Below, piece after piece: positions 8,905-18,096 of a stretch of DNA of 24,164 nucleotides (position 1 is its first letter; the number at the start of each line of letters is the position of its first letter). This stretch comes from CAZMRW01 sp964568805 (GTDB lineage Bacteria > Pseudomonadota > Gammaproteobacteria > Methylococcales > Methylomonadaceae), in contig CAZMRW010000072.1 of the NCBI GenBank assembly GCA_964568805.1, positions 1 to 24,164 on the forward strand, read 5' to 3'. The translations under genes were made by a program, and so were the position numbers. The notes under the pieces are model-generated. The model saw only the letters and a list, made by a program, of their open reading frames with translations, ran no database searches and was not told where the DNA came from.

Positions 8905-10350
8905 CTACTGCTGCCAACCTCCGCCGAGCGATTTATAAAGGTCTACCATGGCAACCATTTGCTTCTGTTTCGTTTCGATGAGCTCCTTTTTGGCGTCCAA
9001 GGCATCTCGTTGTGTCAATAAAACCTCCAGATAGTCGGCACGAGCTGATAGGAACAACTGGTTGGCCACGTCGATCGATTGCACGAGCGAGTCCACCTGA
9101 CTATTCTTGAACCGATAGTTCTTGTCCAGGTTGTCGATGTTCGAAATTTGATTGGCTACTTCCATATAGGCTTTGATAATGCTTTGTTCGTACTCGTACG
9201 CCGCCTGAATCTGCTTGGCATTGGCGTTTTTGTATTCGGCGATGATCGCGTTTTTGTTCACCAGCGGAGCGACCATCTCGCCGGCGATGGTCGCCGCCAG
9301 CGACTCTGGCGTGTTGATCAGGTATTTGAGCGCGAAAGCCTGAAAGCCGATCCCCGCCTTGATGCCAAAGGTCGGATAGAAATTCGCTCTCGCCACTTTG
9401 ATGTTCAAATCGGCCGCCGAAAGCTCCAGTTCCGCTTGTCGGATGTCGGGCCTGTTTTGCAGCAGTTGCGAGGGTATCCCCACCTGAAGCATTTTCGGCT
9501 TGATGTCCATGAAGCCGGTCGAGTTGCGCTTGATCGGCCCGGCCGTTCGGCCCAGCAAAAAGTTGATGCGGTTTTCAATGACGCTGATCTGCTGTTTGAT
9601 CTCGTATTTTTTGCTCTCGTTTTTGCTCACTTCCGCGGCGTAACGTTTGACCGCGAGGGCATTCGATCGGGCATAAATCTGCAATTGCTTGACCATCTCC
9701 AGGCCGTTTTGCAGAATGGCGATGTATTGTTCCAGGTTCTCAAGCTGATTGTCCAATGCAAGCAGTTCGTAATACGAATGCGCGACTTCTGAGACCAGAT
9801 TGGTCACTAAAAAGTGCCGGCCATCGACAGATGCCATGTATTCGAGCACGGCCACCTGTTTCTCGTTTCTCAGTTTTTTCCAAACGTCGATCTCCCATGT
9901 CGAAAACAGTCCGAATTGATAGTCGCCGAGCAAGGTCGGAAACGACTCGCCCGGCCGTATCTCCAAATTTTCCTCGACCGCGCCGCTGCGCGTAAACTGT
10001 CCGACCTTATCCGCGCCGGCGCCCGCGCCGATGCTCACAAAGGGCAGATAAGCGCCTTTACGCCTTTGAATTTCACTTTCCGCAACGCTGATGCGCTGCA
10101 GCATGATATTCACTTCCTTGTTGTTGGCGATCGCCGTTTTGATCAAAGCAATCAAATTGGGATCTTCGAAAAAATCACCCCAATTCGCGGTCGCCGTATT
10201 TTTTTGTTCCGAAATGCCCTGTTTATGATTAAAGCTGTCCGGCAGAGCGGTGTCGGCCTTTTTGGCGGTCATTGCCGGGATGCCGCAGCCTTGCAAGGTC
10301 AGCACCAACAGTCCCAATGCCGTAAGATGAAAATGTTTACTCTTTTTCAT
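8905..10350 (-). CDS. RND efflux outer-membrane lipoprotein (OprM/NodT-type, TolC superfamily)
   Basis: Outer-membrane channel of a tripartite efflux pump. Counting from the ATG at 10350, a lipoprotein signal ends in LQGC with the lipidated Cys at residue 22. Two repeats of the outer-membrane efflux domain follow, with long amphipathic helices (for example around RISVAESEIQRRKGAYLP and QLFLSARADYLEVLLTQ) that form the periplasmic barrel. Characteristic words include PSQLLQNRPDIRQAELEL and ANFYPTFGI, shared by NodT-type factors. About 481 residues is normal. The start overlaps the end of the pump gene; ATG codons at 10350 and 10353 and a GTG at 10359 are all possible, so translation is probably coupled. 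It is the last gene of the three-gene operon. Substrate unknown. Confidence 0.93.
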   Translation of the reverse strand: MKKSKHFHLTALGLLVLTLQGCGIPAMTAKKADTALPDSFNHKQGISEQKNTATANWGDFFEDPNLIALIKTAIANNKEVNIMLQRISVAESEIQRRKGAYLPFVSIGAGAGADKVGQFTRSGAVEENLEIRPGESFPTLLGDYQFGLFSTWEIDVWKKLRNEKQVAVLEYMASVDGRHFLVTNLVSEVAHSYYELLALDNQLENLEQYIAILQNGLEMVKQLQIYARSNALAVKRYAAEVSKNESKKYEIKQQISVIENRINFLLGRTAGPIKRNSTGFMDIKPKMLQVGIPSQLLQNRPDIRQAELELSAADLNIKVARANFYPTFGIKAGIGFQAFALKYLINTPESLAATIAGEMVAPLVNKNAIIAEYKNANAKQIQAAYEYEQSIIKAYMEVANQISNIDNLDKNYRFKNSQVDSLVQSIDVANQLFLSARADYLEVLLTQRDALDAKKELIETKQKQMVAMVDLYKSLGGGWQQ

Positions 10351-13300
10351 CATCCGCACCGTAATGATATTTTTCTGTTAAAGGGTCAAGGTCTTCGTTA
10401 CTAATTAAGGATTTTCCTTCTATCATTTTGGCAAAAGCATAATAAAGTCCTGGAATCAGGATGACGCCAAACACGGTGCCGAAAATCATCCCGCCAAGGG
10501 AAGAGGTACCAATGGTTCTGTTACCGACTGCTCCCGCCCCCGTCGCTATGGCTAAGGGTATCAACCCGGCTATAAACGCAAAGGAGGTCATCAATATCGG
10601 CCGAAAACGCGCTTGTGCTCCCGCAATCGCCGCCTCTTTGACCGTCATGCCTTGGGCTTGCTTCTGAACCGCAAATTCGATGATCAATACCGCGTTTTTG
10701 CCGAGCAAACCAATTAACATGACCAGCCCCAGCTGGGAATAGACATCGTTGGCAAGACCCAATGTTTTCAGCAAAAAGAAAGCACCGAATATACCGGGGG
10801 GCAGCGAAAATAAAACGGCTAACGGCAACATAAAGCTTTCGTACTGTGCGGCCAACACCAGGTAGACAAACACTAGCACGACGACGAAGATCACCAGCGC
10901 TTCATTGCCCCGGGCGGCTTCATCAAAAGACAAACCTTCCCAGGCAATGTCAAAACCCCGCGGCAAAGTGGCGGCTGCGACTTCCTGGACCGCCTTGATG
11001 GCATCGCCGCTGGTATAGCCGGTGGCAGGCTCGGCACGAATAGCGGCAGAATTGTAGAGGTTGTAACGCGTGATCTCATTGGGACCTTGCCGTTTCTTCA
11101 TGGTCATGAAGGCGGAATACGGCACCATTTCGCCTGCTTCGTTTTTCACATAGTATTTCAATACATCCGAAGGGAAGCGCCGGAATTCAGGGCTGGCTTG
11201 CGCGTAGACCTTAAAAAAATTATTGAAACGGATAAAGCCCTGCTCGTAGGTGCTGCCGATCATGATGTCCAGGTTATTCATGGCTTTGTCGATGGATACT
11301 CCTTTTTGCATGGCCAGTTTATTGTCGATGACCAGTTCGTATTGCGGGTAATTAGCCGCATAAAAGGTAAACAATCCCGTTAACTCCTTGCGCTTGCGTA
11401 GCGCCGCCATGAACGTCTGGTTAAGTTTGTCAAACTCGTGGTAGTCCGTGCCTAAGGTCTTGTCCAATAAGCGTAATGCCAAGCCGGATGCCGCGCCATA
11501 ACCGGGAACTGCCGGGGGTTCAAAAAACTCGATCATGGCGCCGAAGTCATGGGTTTTTTCCTCCAGTTCGCGGATAACATCCTGGACGGAATGTTTACGC
11601 TGCGACCAGTCTTTCAGGTTGATAATAACCGTGCCGGCGTTGGAACCGCGTCCTTCGGTGAGCACTTCATAACCGGCCAAAGAAGAAATCGATTGCACGC
11701 CATCAATTTTACTGGCTATGCCTTCTATTTCCCGCGCCACTTTGTTGGTCACTTCCAGCGTTGAGCCGGGCGGTGTTTGGATAATGGCATAAATCATGCC
11801 TTGGTCTTCTCCTGGAATAAAACCAGAAGGCAACGTCAGGCTAACCGAATAAATACCAAAGCAAAACCCACCCAAAATCAAAAACGTTAGCAGCCGCCTC
11901 ATGACGAGGATATTAAGAACTTTAATGTACCGGCCTGTTACCTTTTCAAAAACGGCGTTGAATGCATTGATGAAAAGACCTACCGGCGTTTTCCGTTTCG
12001 GTTGGCCATGGGTGTTTTTAAGGATCATCGCGCACAGAACAGGGGCAAGCGATAAAGCGACGATCGCCGAAATTACGATCGACGAGGCCATGGCTATAGC
12101 GAATTGCCGATAGAACACGCCAACAGGGCCGGTCATGAAGGCAAGTGGGACAAACACCGAGGTCATGACCAAGGTGATCGCCACAATGGCGCCGCCGATT
12201 TCCCCCAATACTTTTTTCGAAGCGACATAGGGGGAAACATTTTCAGCCTCCATTTTCGCATGCACCGCTTCGACCACCACAATGGCATCATCGACCACGA
12301 TACCGATGGCCAACACCAGGGCAAACAGGGTAATCAGGTTGATGGAAAGCCCGAACGCCGACATGACGGCGAATGCCCCGATCAGCGAAACCGGTACTGC
12401 CAGGACCGGAATCAAGGTAGAACGCCAGTCGCCCAGGAAAATAAAGACCACCAAGGATACCAGCACGAACGCTTCTCCTAAGGTGTGCAGGACTTTTTCT
12501 ATGGAAGCATCAACGAACCGGGACACATCGTAGTTGATTTCGTAATCCATGCCCTCCGGGAAGGACTTTTTCAACTCTTTCAATTTTTCCTTCACGTCCT
12601 CGATGACCTTGCTGGCATTACTGCCGTAGTTTTGCTTGAGCACGATGGACGCAGATGGAAAAGAGTCCTTATCCGAGTAAATATCATAAAACTCGCTGCT
12701 TAGATCGACTTTGGCAATGTCTTTAAGGTGCAGTATCTCGCCTTCCGAGTTGGCCCGGATGATAATGTCTTCGTATTGTTCCGGCTTGTTGTATCGTCCT
12801 TGATAGACCAGCACATACTCTTTGGACTGGGCGGCAATGCCCGTGCTTTGGCCTATTCGACCTGGCCGACCGATAATACTTTGGTTTGCAATCGCATCCA
12901 TCACCTCGTCTATCGAGACGCTATAGGCCCTCATCCGGTCCGGATTTAGCCAAATCCGCATCGCATACTGGCGGCTGCCTAATATTTTTGCTTGGGCAAT
13001 GCCATAGACCCGCTGGACTTCAGGGATAACATAGGCCAACGCATAGTTGAATAATAACTTCTGATCCGCGTTTTTATCTTTGCTGTACAGATTGATGTAC
13101 ATGAGCATGCTGGGCTGCACCCGTTCGACGATCACACCTTCCAGTTGAACCAGCTTTGGCAGCCGGTTCATGACCTGGTCCAGGCGCGTTTTCACGTTAA
13201 CCAAAGCAATATTAGGATCAACGCCCAGATCGAACAGCACTTGAATGGTCGCTTCACCGGCGCTGGTCGCATCCGAGACGATGTATTTCATGCCGGGAAC

Positions 13301-13513
13301 ACCATTAATCGCGCGTTCGATCGTAATCAGGGACGATTGCACCAGGACATCGGCGCTGGCGCCGGGATACGCCAATGAAACCATGACACGGGGCGGGGCA
13401 ATATCCGGAAACTGGGAAATGGGCAAGGATCGGATCGCCAGCAAGCCCATAAACAGAAACACGAGCGATAACACGATCGCCATGACAGGTCTTTTGATAA
13501 AAATATTAAACAT
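10337..13513 (-). CDS. RND efflux pump permease, HAE1 family (AcrB/MexB-like)
   Basis: Inner-membrane proton-driven drug or amphiphile exporter that works as a trimer. At 1058 residues it matches AcrB closely in length. The N-terminal FIKRPVMAIVLSL helix with FPDIAPPRV is the standard opening. Two large periplasmic loops, each after a first helix, are followed by clusters of five or six membrane helices. Helix 4 carries the proton-relay pair Asp408-Asp409 in LAIGIVVDDAIVVVEA, which separates it from heavy-metal (HME) pumps, where this motif differs. The helix-10 and 11 region (AVLIIEFAVQKQAQG, then RFRPILMTS) is also typical. It starts 22 bp after the fusion-protein gene with AAGGA upstream, and overlaps the outer-membrane gene. 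The highly charged tail YHYGADDEKE is unremarkable. No mutation of a key residue was seen. Confidence 0.95.
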   Translation of the reverse strand: MFNIFIKRPVMAIVLSLVFLFMGLLAIRSLPISQFPDIAPPRVMVSLAYPGASADVLVQSSLITIERAINGVPGMKYIVSDATSAGEATIQVLFDLGVDPNIALVNVKTRLDQVMNRLPKLVQLEGVIVERVQPSMLMYINLYSKDKNADQKLLFNYALAYVIPEVQRVYGIAQAKILGSRQYAMRIWLNPDRMRAYSVSIDEVMDAIANQSIIGRPGRIGQSTGIAAQSKEYVLVYQGRYNKPEQYEDIIIRANSEGEILHLKDIAKVDLSSEFYDIYSDKDSFPSASIVLKQNYGSNASKVIEDVKEKLKELKKSFPEGMDYEINYDVSRFVDASIEKVLHTLGEAFVLVSLVVFIFLGDWRSTLIPVLAVPVSLIGAFAVMSAFGLSINLITLFALVLAIGIVVDDAIVVVEAVHAKMEAENVSPYVASKKVLGEIGGAIVAITLVMTSVFVPLAFMTGPVGVFYRQFAIAMASSIVISAIVALSLAPVLCAMILKNTHGQPKRKTPVGLFINAFNAVFEKVTGRYIKVLNILVMRRLLTFLILGGFCFGIYSVSLTLPSGFIPGEDQGMIYAIIQTPPGSTLEVTNKVAREIEGIASKIDGVQSISSLAGYEVLTEGRGSNAGTVIINLKDWSQRKHSVQDVIRELEEKTHDFGAMIEFFEPPAVPGYGAASGLALRLLDKTLGTDYHEFDKLNQTFMAALRKRKELTGLFTFYAANYPQYELVIDNKLAMQKGVSIDKAMNNLDIMIGSTYEQGFIRFNNFFKVYAQASPEFRRFPSDVLKYYVKNEAGEMVPYSAFMTMKKRQGPNEITRYNLYNSAAIRAEPATGYTSGDAIKAVQEVAAATLPRGFDIAWEGLSFDEAARGNEALVIFVVVLVFVYLVLAAQYESFMLPLAVLFSLPPGIFGAFFLLKTLGLANDVYSQLGLVMLIGLLGKNAVLIIEFAVQKQAQGMTVKEAAIAGAQARFRPILMTSFAFIAGLIPLAIATGAGAVGNRTIGTSSLGGMIFGTVFGVILIPGLYYAFAKMIEGKSLISNEDLDPLTEKYHYGADDEKE

Positions 13514-13535
13514 GGTTTAGCCACATCCTTCAAGG

Positions 13536-14624
13536 TTACTCTGTATATAATTCCAGCTCTGAGCGAACCTTTTCGGGCGGCCTCAAATCGATCCTCACCT
13601 CTTCTCCGGAATGTACTTTGCGCAAGCCTTCGAGCAAGATCACGTCACCCTCGCTCAATCCCTCTTTAACGATAAATAAATGCGGTAAATCGGCTTCGAT
13701 CTTGATCAGTCTTTGCTCCAATTTATTTTCTTTGTTGATGACGTAGACATAAGTTTTATCCATGATTTCGAATACCGCTTTTTGCGGGATAAGCAAAGCG
13801 TTTTTGTACGGCTTTGCCATCAGGATCGTACCCGTCTCGCCATGCCTGAGCAGTTTGTCCGGATTAGAGAACGTGGCACGGAATTCGATATTTCCGGATG
13901 TATTATCAAAATCGGCCTCAATCGTTTCAATGACGCCGGTTTGGTTGTAGATTTGACCGTTTGCCATCCTTAGTTGTACTTGATTACTGCGGTCATCGTT
14001 GTTTTTATGCGTCTTATAATCCAGATATTCGGATTCCGGGACGTTGAAATATACCCACAATTCACTTATGTCAGAAAGCGTCGTCAATAAATCCCCTTCA
14101 TCGAGAAGGCTGCCCTTTCTGACTTTCAAATGATCCATAATCCCATCGAAAGGCGCATTGATGTCGGTAAAGCCCAAGTGAGTTTCCGCCAGCTTCACTT
14201 CCGCGTTGGCCTTGTCCAATTTTGCTTTTGCCAGAGCCAGCTCATTGGCTGATACGATATTTTTATCTGCCAAACCTTTAGTGTTGAGGTATTCGATATT
14301 CATGGTGTTCGCTTCGGCTTTTGCTTTTAAAAGCTCTGCCTGATAGATGTTGGGCATGATCTTGAACATGGGCTGTCCCTTATGCACCAATTGCCCTTCA
14401 TCCACAAAGATATTTTGCAAATATCCCCTTTCCAATGCCCTGACTTCGATATGTCTAATAGCATGAATCTGACAAACATATTCTTTCGTGACAGAAGTGT
14501 CTTCACGAAATGGTGTGGTTGCCTCCAGTTTAGGGGCCTCTTCCTTCTTTTCGGTTTCCGCTGGATGGCACCCACTTAATAGAGTGGCGACTAAACATAG
14601 AAATAGAGATGATTTAGTAATCAT
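13536..14624 (-). CDS. RND efflux periplasmic adaptor lipoprotein (HlyD/AcrA family)
   Basis: Membrane fusion protein that links the inner-membrane pump to the outer-membrane channel. The 362 residues begin with a lipoprotein signal ending in LLSGC (Cys19). A barrel-sandwich half-motif follows (ALERGYLQNIFVDEGQLVHKG, roughly residues 63-83), then an alpha-helical hairpin with coiled-coil heptads (about 92-148), and the second half-motif (FTDINAPFDGIMDHLKVRKG, about 152-171). Beta-barrel and membrane-proximal domains make up the rest. It is first in the operon adaptor-pump-channel, and AGGA lies about 10 nt before the ATG. No TetR, MarR or two-component regulator flanks the operon, so control must be remote or constitutive. 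An AT-rich upstream region could hold the promoter but I could not fix its elements. Confidence 0.93.
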   Translation of the reverse strand: MITKSSLFLCLVATLLSGCHPAETEKKEEAPKLEATTPFREDTSVTKEYVCQIHAIRHIEVRALERGYLQNIFVDEGQLVHKGQPMFKIMPNIYQAELLKAKAEANTMNIEYLNTKGLADKNIVSANELALAKAKLDKANAEVKLAETHLGFTDINAPFDGIMDHLKVRKGSLLDEGDLLTTLSDISELWVYFNVPESEYLDYKTHKNNDDRSNQVQLRMANGQIYNQTGVIETIEADFDNTSGNIEFRATFSNPDKLLRHGETGTILMAKPYKNALLIPQKAVFEIMDKTYVYVINKENKLEQRLIKIEADLPHLFIVKEGLSEGDVILLEGLRKVHSGEEVRIDLRPPEKVRSELELYTE

Positions 14625-14928
14625 TTTTTATGGTCCTAATGGCACAATGAAACAAAAAAATTATTGTTAATAAAATTAATCTTTTGGCGATAGACTTCAC
14701 ATGAGATTCGTTTGCAATCGTTCACTGGATCATAGCTTGCGCTACCCAAGTGATATAAGCGAATCATCCGCAACCCACTTTCCAATAACTTCGACATCGA
14801 CAGCGGAAACCTCGGGCGCTGCGAGGGGGGAATCCGAGCAGGCCCCAGAAGCGATAGGGCTGGACGATTACACGCAGCGCGGTCTGCGGAGAGAAATTGC
14901 AAAGCCCTCCGAATAATATCGTGCCAAG
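14625..14928. other. leader region of the efflux operon and non-coding DNA
   Basis: The first 70 bp are very AT-rich and must contain the operon's promoter, although no clear -35/-10 pair stands out. Beyond about 14750 the sequence becomes GC-rich with open frames on both strands, none of which has a ribosome binding site or a recognisable protein pattern. I see no gene here. Confidence 0.35.
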
Positions 14929-15141
14929 TTATTGCGCACCGGTTTTGGAACCCTCGTTGGGTATAAAAAGAATAGGACGGCTGGGGCCGAAGGCAATTGC
15001 AGTCTCATTAGCTTTATCCTGTATATCAACCACGAGATTTTGCTTGTCTGTATCGTTTACTTCGGCAATCATCTTTTCCAACTCTGATTTCGGTCTTGTT
15101 ATGGGTACAAATTTACGGTACCGCTCGAAAAAACGGTGCAT
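14929..15141 (-). CDS. small hypothetical protein
   Basis: A 70-residue charged protein, unrecognised. It starts with basic and aromatic residues (MHRFFERYRKF), followed by a mixed-charge region likely to be helical (SELEKMIAEVNDTDKQN) and a Pro/Gly-containing end. AGGAA lies about 5 nt before the ATG at 15141, which is the main reason to list it. The frame on the opposite strand lacks such a site. It sits alone in otherwise decayed DNA, so it may be real, a fragment of a larger gene, or chance. Confidence 0.4.
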   Translation of the reverse strand: MHRFFERYRKFVPITRPKSELEKMIAEVNDTDKQNLVVDIQDKANETAIAFGPSRPILFIPNEGSKTGAQ

Positions 15142-16303
15142 TATTTCCTAGTGTTGAGTTGATCACGCTCTTGTGTATCCACAAGGGTTGTTCGCCTGGT
15201 TTTACTGGCCACAATTGACTCGGTCTTGAGCTTTTATGATTAATGCAAAGCAAAATATATGCCACATAATAACTCTTGCTGTTCGTCGGCAAGAAAGGCC
15301 GGAGATCGCAGCCGGAAGCTATGTGAAGGTAGAACGGCAAGGGGAATTGAACCTCCTAGGAGGGCGAAAACAACTATTGAATAAATCACAAGCAGGGGCA
15401 TATGCACCGGTAACAGATACCGAAGGCATCATGTTATTAATCCGGCTCCTTAGAGCCTCTGCTCACGGTCTTTTGATTTGCCAAGCCATAGTCTTTAAAA
15501 CCAGAGGATCATCTGAATGCTGAACTGAACTCGACGCCAGGCAAAAATGTGTCCGTGATAACCTGGTCCAAATTACGAGATGCGGTCAGTCACCTCCATG
15601 ATCCAATTGGCATAATCATGCAATCGGATTTCAAGACCTGGCGGTGAAGTATGCTGCTTAAAACTTCATGGGATCGGATCAATAAGATTGTCCGGCTGAG
15701 CGTTGATGACATACCGCACAGCTTCAAGCTCGTCTACTCGCTGTTAATCGAGGGATACATGATTCCAACTACATCTAAAATCAGAAGAGCAGCCGCTCCA
15801 TGTGGCCTAGCAGGATGGAAACTAGCAAAATGGCAAGCACCAGGCTGGTAGTCTCCTGTTAGCGGTTTTATAGGTTTTGTTTTGAATCGGGTTCAATCGC
15901 TTCGTTGAACATCCATCAAGGCGCTCGTCCCTTAACTTTGTGATACGACAGGCAGCTTTAGGAGATTGATCAGCCGTTTATTTTCTCTCTTTAATCGGCT
16001 GGTTTTGGCCGACTGTTGCCGATCGGTAAAACTAATATCCAGTGACTGCTTTGAAATTGGAACGGTTGGCCAAGATGCATAATTTAGTCGGCGACTTTGT
16101 TCCGGAATATGCACTCACATGCCCGATAATAATTTTCGCGTTAGTCCTCCGGGTCGCCATCAGCTACAAATACATTTTGGCTATTTTTGCCCATCCCCAC
16201 GATAGAGATCTCTTCGGGCGTTAATAAAACGGCTTGTTTTAATTGGAAGTCGAATTATGTTACGTGCTATATCAACTTTTCGTACCGTTGGACTTCAACC
16301 CTA
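15142..16303. other. long stretch with no supported gene, probably decayed DNA
   Basis: About 1.2 kb in which open frames on both strands are short and mostly lack ribosome binding sites. Some pieces read as protein-like without continuing: 15280-15523 plus strand, 15530-15640 plus strand (a stretch ending in SDFKTWR), 15932-16114 minus strand (helical KRENKRLINLLKLP), and 16141-16254 minus strand (a 37-codon frame containing LLTPEEISIVGMG). The mixture of frames suggests relics of several genes rather than one coding sequence. I found no transposase motif or terminal inverted repeat. Confidence 0.4.
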
Positions 16304-16597
16304 CTAATACTCCACCTTAAAACATGGGCTTTCTTCCGGCCGAATATTCCATTTGTCATATAGCCGGGTAGTTGAAACATTGGCGAATCGAAGATGGTCA
16401 GATCTTTCGTTGATGTAGCTTCTTACTTTTTGTAAATTGGTGTAGTGTTCAAACGTACCGGCCGGGGTTGCAAATTCCGCCCCGCTTGGATGCCATTCTA
16501 TGAACGCCGGAGATCGCCAATTATCTTCGGTGGTTTTTTGGGGCAGGCAGGGTTCAATTTCCAGGTATAGTTGGAACTTCGGATATTTCGATTTCCT
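16304..16597 (-). pseudogene. protein-like frame without a start codon
   Basis: Between stops on the minus strand, a 97-codon frame reads convincingly as protein: KFQLYLEIEPCLPQ near the beginning, then NWRSPAFIEWHPSGAEF, a Tyr/Asn/Arg-rich middle and an end in PEESPCFKVEY. It contains no ATG, GTG or TTG at a sensible place, and the codon where a start would be expected (before KFQLYLEIE) is CCG. It overlaps the end of the next frame upstream by 44 bp. Either the start codon has mutated, or it was joined to an upstream reading frame by a lost base. Family not recognised; it is easily missed because no conventional start opens it. Confidence 0.4.
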
Positions 16598-16973
16598 CTA
16601 GGAATTCGACGATCCACCGATCGACGCGCGTCAGGCAGCTATTCAGCGAAGCCTGTTTTTCCGGGATAGCGAAGAACTCGGGTTCATGAAGGTAGGGATT
16701 TGTGATTCTGCCGACATCAAAGGCATCGTGACTGAGATCGACGATTCGCCCCCCGATGATATTGTATTGATGCTCATAGTGGCCGCAGATCGCCCCGCCG
16801 AAAATCCGATTCATAAACAGGCTTCCATACTTGCACGACCCAGAAAGATCGGTTGGAGGGGGTGCATGTCGCTCGGCAGCCTGTTCGCACCATTTACGAA
16901 ACACAAAGACTTTGGCTTGTGCGAAACGTTCGTAGGAATAGGCAAGTTGTCCCTCCCGGTCTACAGAGTCCAA
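16554..16973 (-). CDS. hypothetical protein with Cys/His/Asp pattern (YunG-like), start doubtful
   Basis: A 139-residue frame opened only by TTG, with no ribosome binding site. The central part has SGSCKYGSLF (Cys47), then GHYEHQYNI (His68) and GRIVDLSHDA (Asp79). The order Cys, His, Asp after an alpha helix, each in a small hydrophobic context, recalls papain/transglutaminase-fold proteins such as the small YunG-type family; this is a by-eye resemblance. In the same frame, codons upstream of the TTG continue to a TGA with no other start, so the 5' end may be lost. Its 3' end overlaps the startless frame at 16304-16597, and the two may be a decayed two-gene unit. Function unproven. Confidence 0.5.
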   Translation of the reverse strand: MDSVDREGQLAYSYERFAQAKVFVFRKWCEQAAERHAPPPTDLSGSCKYGSLFMNRIFGGAICGHYEHQYNIIGGRIVDLSHDAFDVGRITNPYLHEPEFFAIPEKQASLNSCLTRVDRWIVEFLEEIEISEVPTIPGN

Positions 16974-17201
16974 TCTATCATTATTAAGAGCCTGGGCGAA
17001 TCACATATCGGCCCTCCATGATGGATCGAAGGAATGGGGCAGTGGCCGGATGGTAAAATAACCATCGATCACTTGCTTTAGGATACCGATAAAGGCTCCC
17101 AATATCAATGGCGCAGAATTTGTTCGGTATTTATCTTTGACGGTTCATCGGGCGATGGCTAAGCGGGCCAATGTCCGGGTTAAGATGGAACTTCGGAGCT
17201 T

Positions 17202-17747
17202 GTGATCTCCTCAAAAACGGGTACAGGTTTTGCTGTAATGTATGTCCATCCTGCCAATAAGATCCGATTACAAAATTTAGAAACCCGCCACAAACCGCTC
17301 ATCCGTAACCTGGTGCGGGCTACCTCGCTCAAGGAAAGCTGCTTGCGGCAGTTTATCCGCAAGCAGGAAAAAACGACTTACCTGCGTTCGCCGGCGGGAA
17401 GCATTGGCTTAATGCAGGTCAACCCCTATGTATGGCGTGGATTTTATAATGTGGAAAAACTTAAATGGAATGTCCACTACAACGCCGAGGCTGGAATAGA
17501 AATCCTCCTGCATTATTTGCGTCGCTATGCAGTTAAAGAGGAAAAAACCGGCAGGGTTGACAATATCGCCCGCGCTACTTACGCGGTTTATAACTCCGGA
17601 CCTGGAGCGACTAGCCGCTATCGTAAAAAGAGCAGTTCCAGGCGGGAACGGAAAGTCGATCTCCGCTTCTGGGAAATTTACCGGGGATTTGAAGCTAACG
17701 GCGAGGTCGATCTTTTTCACTGCACGGTCAGATCAGCGAGGTCATAA
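17202..17747 (+). CDS. lytic transglycosylase SLT domain, probably 5'-truncated
   Basis: Catalytic domain of a soluble lytic transglycosylase, which cleaves the MurNAc-GlcNAc bond of peptidoglycan to give 1,6-anhydro products. Visible motifs are the catalytic Glu45 in TSLKESC, the SAGSIGLMQVNP-type motif (PAGSIGLMQVNP, about 64-75) and the YNSGPG motif (130-135). The domain is complete, but the only available start is a GTG that leaves about 35 unrelated-looking residues ahead of it; the frame is closed by a TAA at 17181-17183. Family members with this domain usually carry long N-terminal regions and an export signal. No signal peptide is present here, so as it stands the product would stay in the cytoplasm. 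I therefore read it as a remnant of a longer gene. The tail (CTVRSARS) may also be altered. Confidence 0.65.
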   Translation: MISSKTGTGFAVMYVHPANKIRLQNLETRHKPLIRNLVRATSLKESCLRQFIRKQEKTTYLRSPAGSIGLMQVNPYVWRGFYNVEKLKWNVHYNAEAGIEILLHYLRRYAVKEEKTGRVDNIARATYAVYNSGPGATSRYRKKSSSRRERKVDLRFWEIYRGFEANGEVDLFHCTVRSARS

Positions 17748-17863
17748 AAATACAAAGCCTATTTCCTTTACTCCGGCTCGTTCAGTCAACCATGTAGCCT
17801 AGCATCGAAAAATGATTGACCCGCAAAAAAAGGAAGCTTATCCTTTTGTGATTACAAGAACAC

Positions 17864-17920
17864 GGCCTTGTGGATAAGGCCTGGCTCAGGTGCCGCCCGC
17901 TATCTCGCCGCTAAAGCGGG
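17864..17920. terminator. two hairpins after the transglycosylase remnant
   Basis: A perfect 6-bp stem with a 6-nt loop (GGCCTT, 17864-17869, with AAGGCC, 17876-17881) is followed by a second (CCCGCT, 17896-17901, with AGCGGG, 17915-17920). Neither has a T run, so rho-independent termination is uncertain. They separate the decayed region from the SEFIR gene. Confidence 0.4.
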
Positions 17921-18016
17921 TCTTGAATAAAGAGGCATTAGATACACTGAGAGAACCCATAGACAATCGCAACTTCTTTGTTGATTAAGATCAGTGGGCT
18001 TTGCCGGCTCTTAAAG

Positions 18017-18065
18017 CTGCGAATTCGCAGGCAATTTACTGGAGAGTTCAATCATTCTTGATTGA
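18017..18065. promoter_or_regulatory. palindrome and inverted repeat upstream of the SEFIR gene
   Basis: A perfect 14-bp palindrome, CTGCGAATTCGCAG (18017-18030), is followed by a perfect 7-bp inverted repeat with a 4-nt loop (TCAATCA, 18048-18054, and TGATTGA, 18059-18065). The second ends 31 bp before the ATG. Either could be an operator for a dimeric regulator of the adaptor-domain operon. No regulator gene is adjacent. Confidence 0.45.
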
Positions 18066-18096
18066 TTATCTGAAGTAATCTAAAGGACTCTTTAAC

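Noticed and set aside
8641..9021. Plus-strand ORF of 126 codons
   Set aside because: Its second part is antisense to the outer-membrane channel gene and its first part is made of inverted-repeat sequence.
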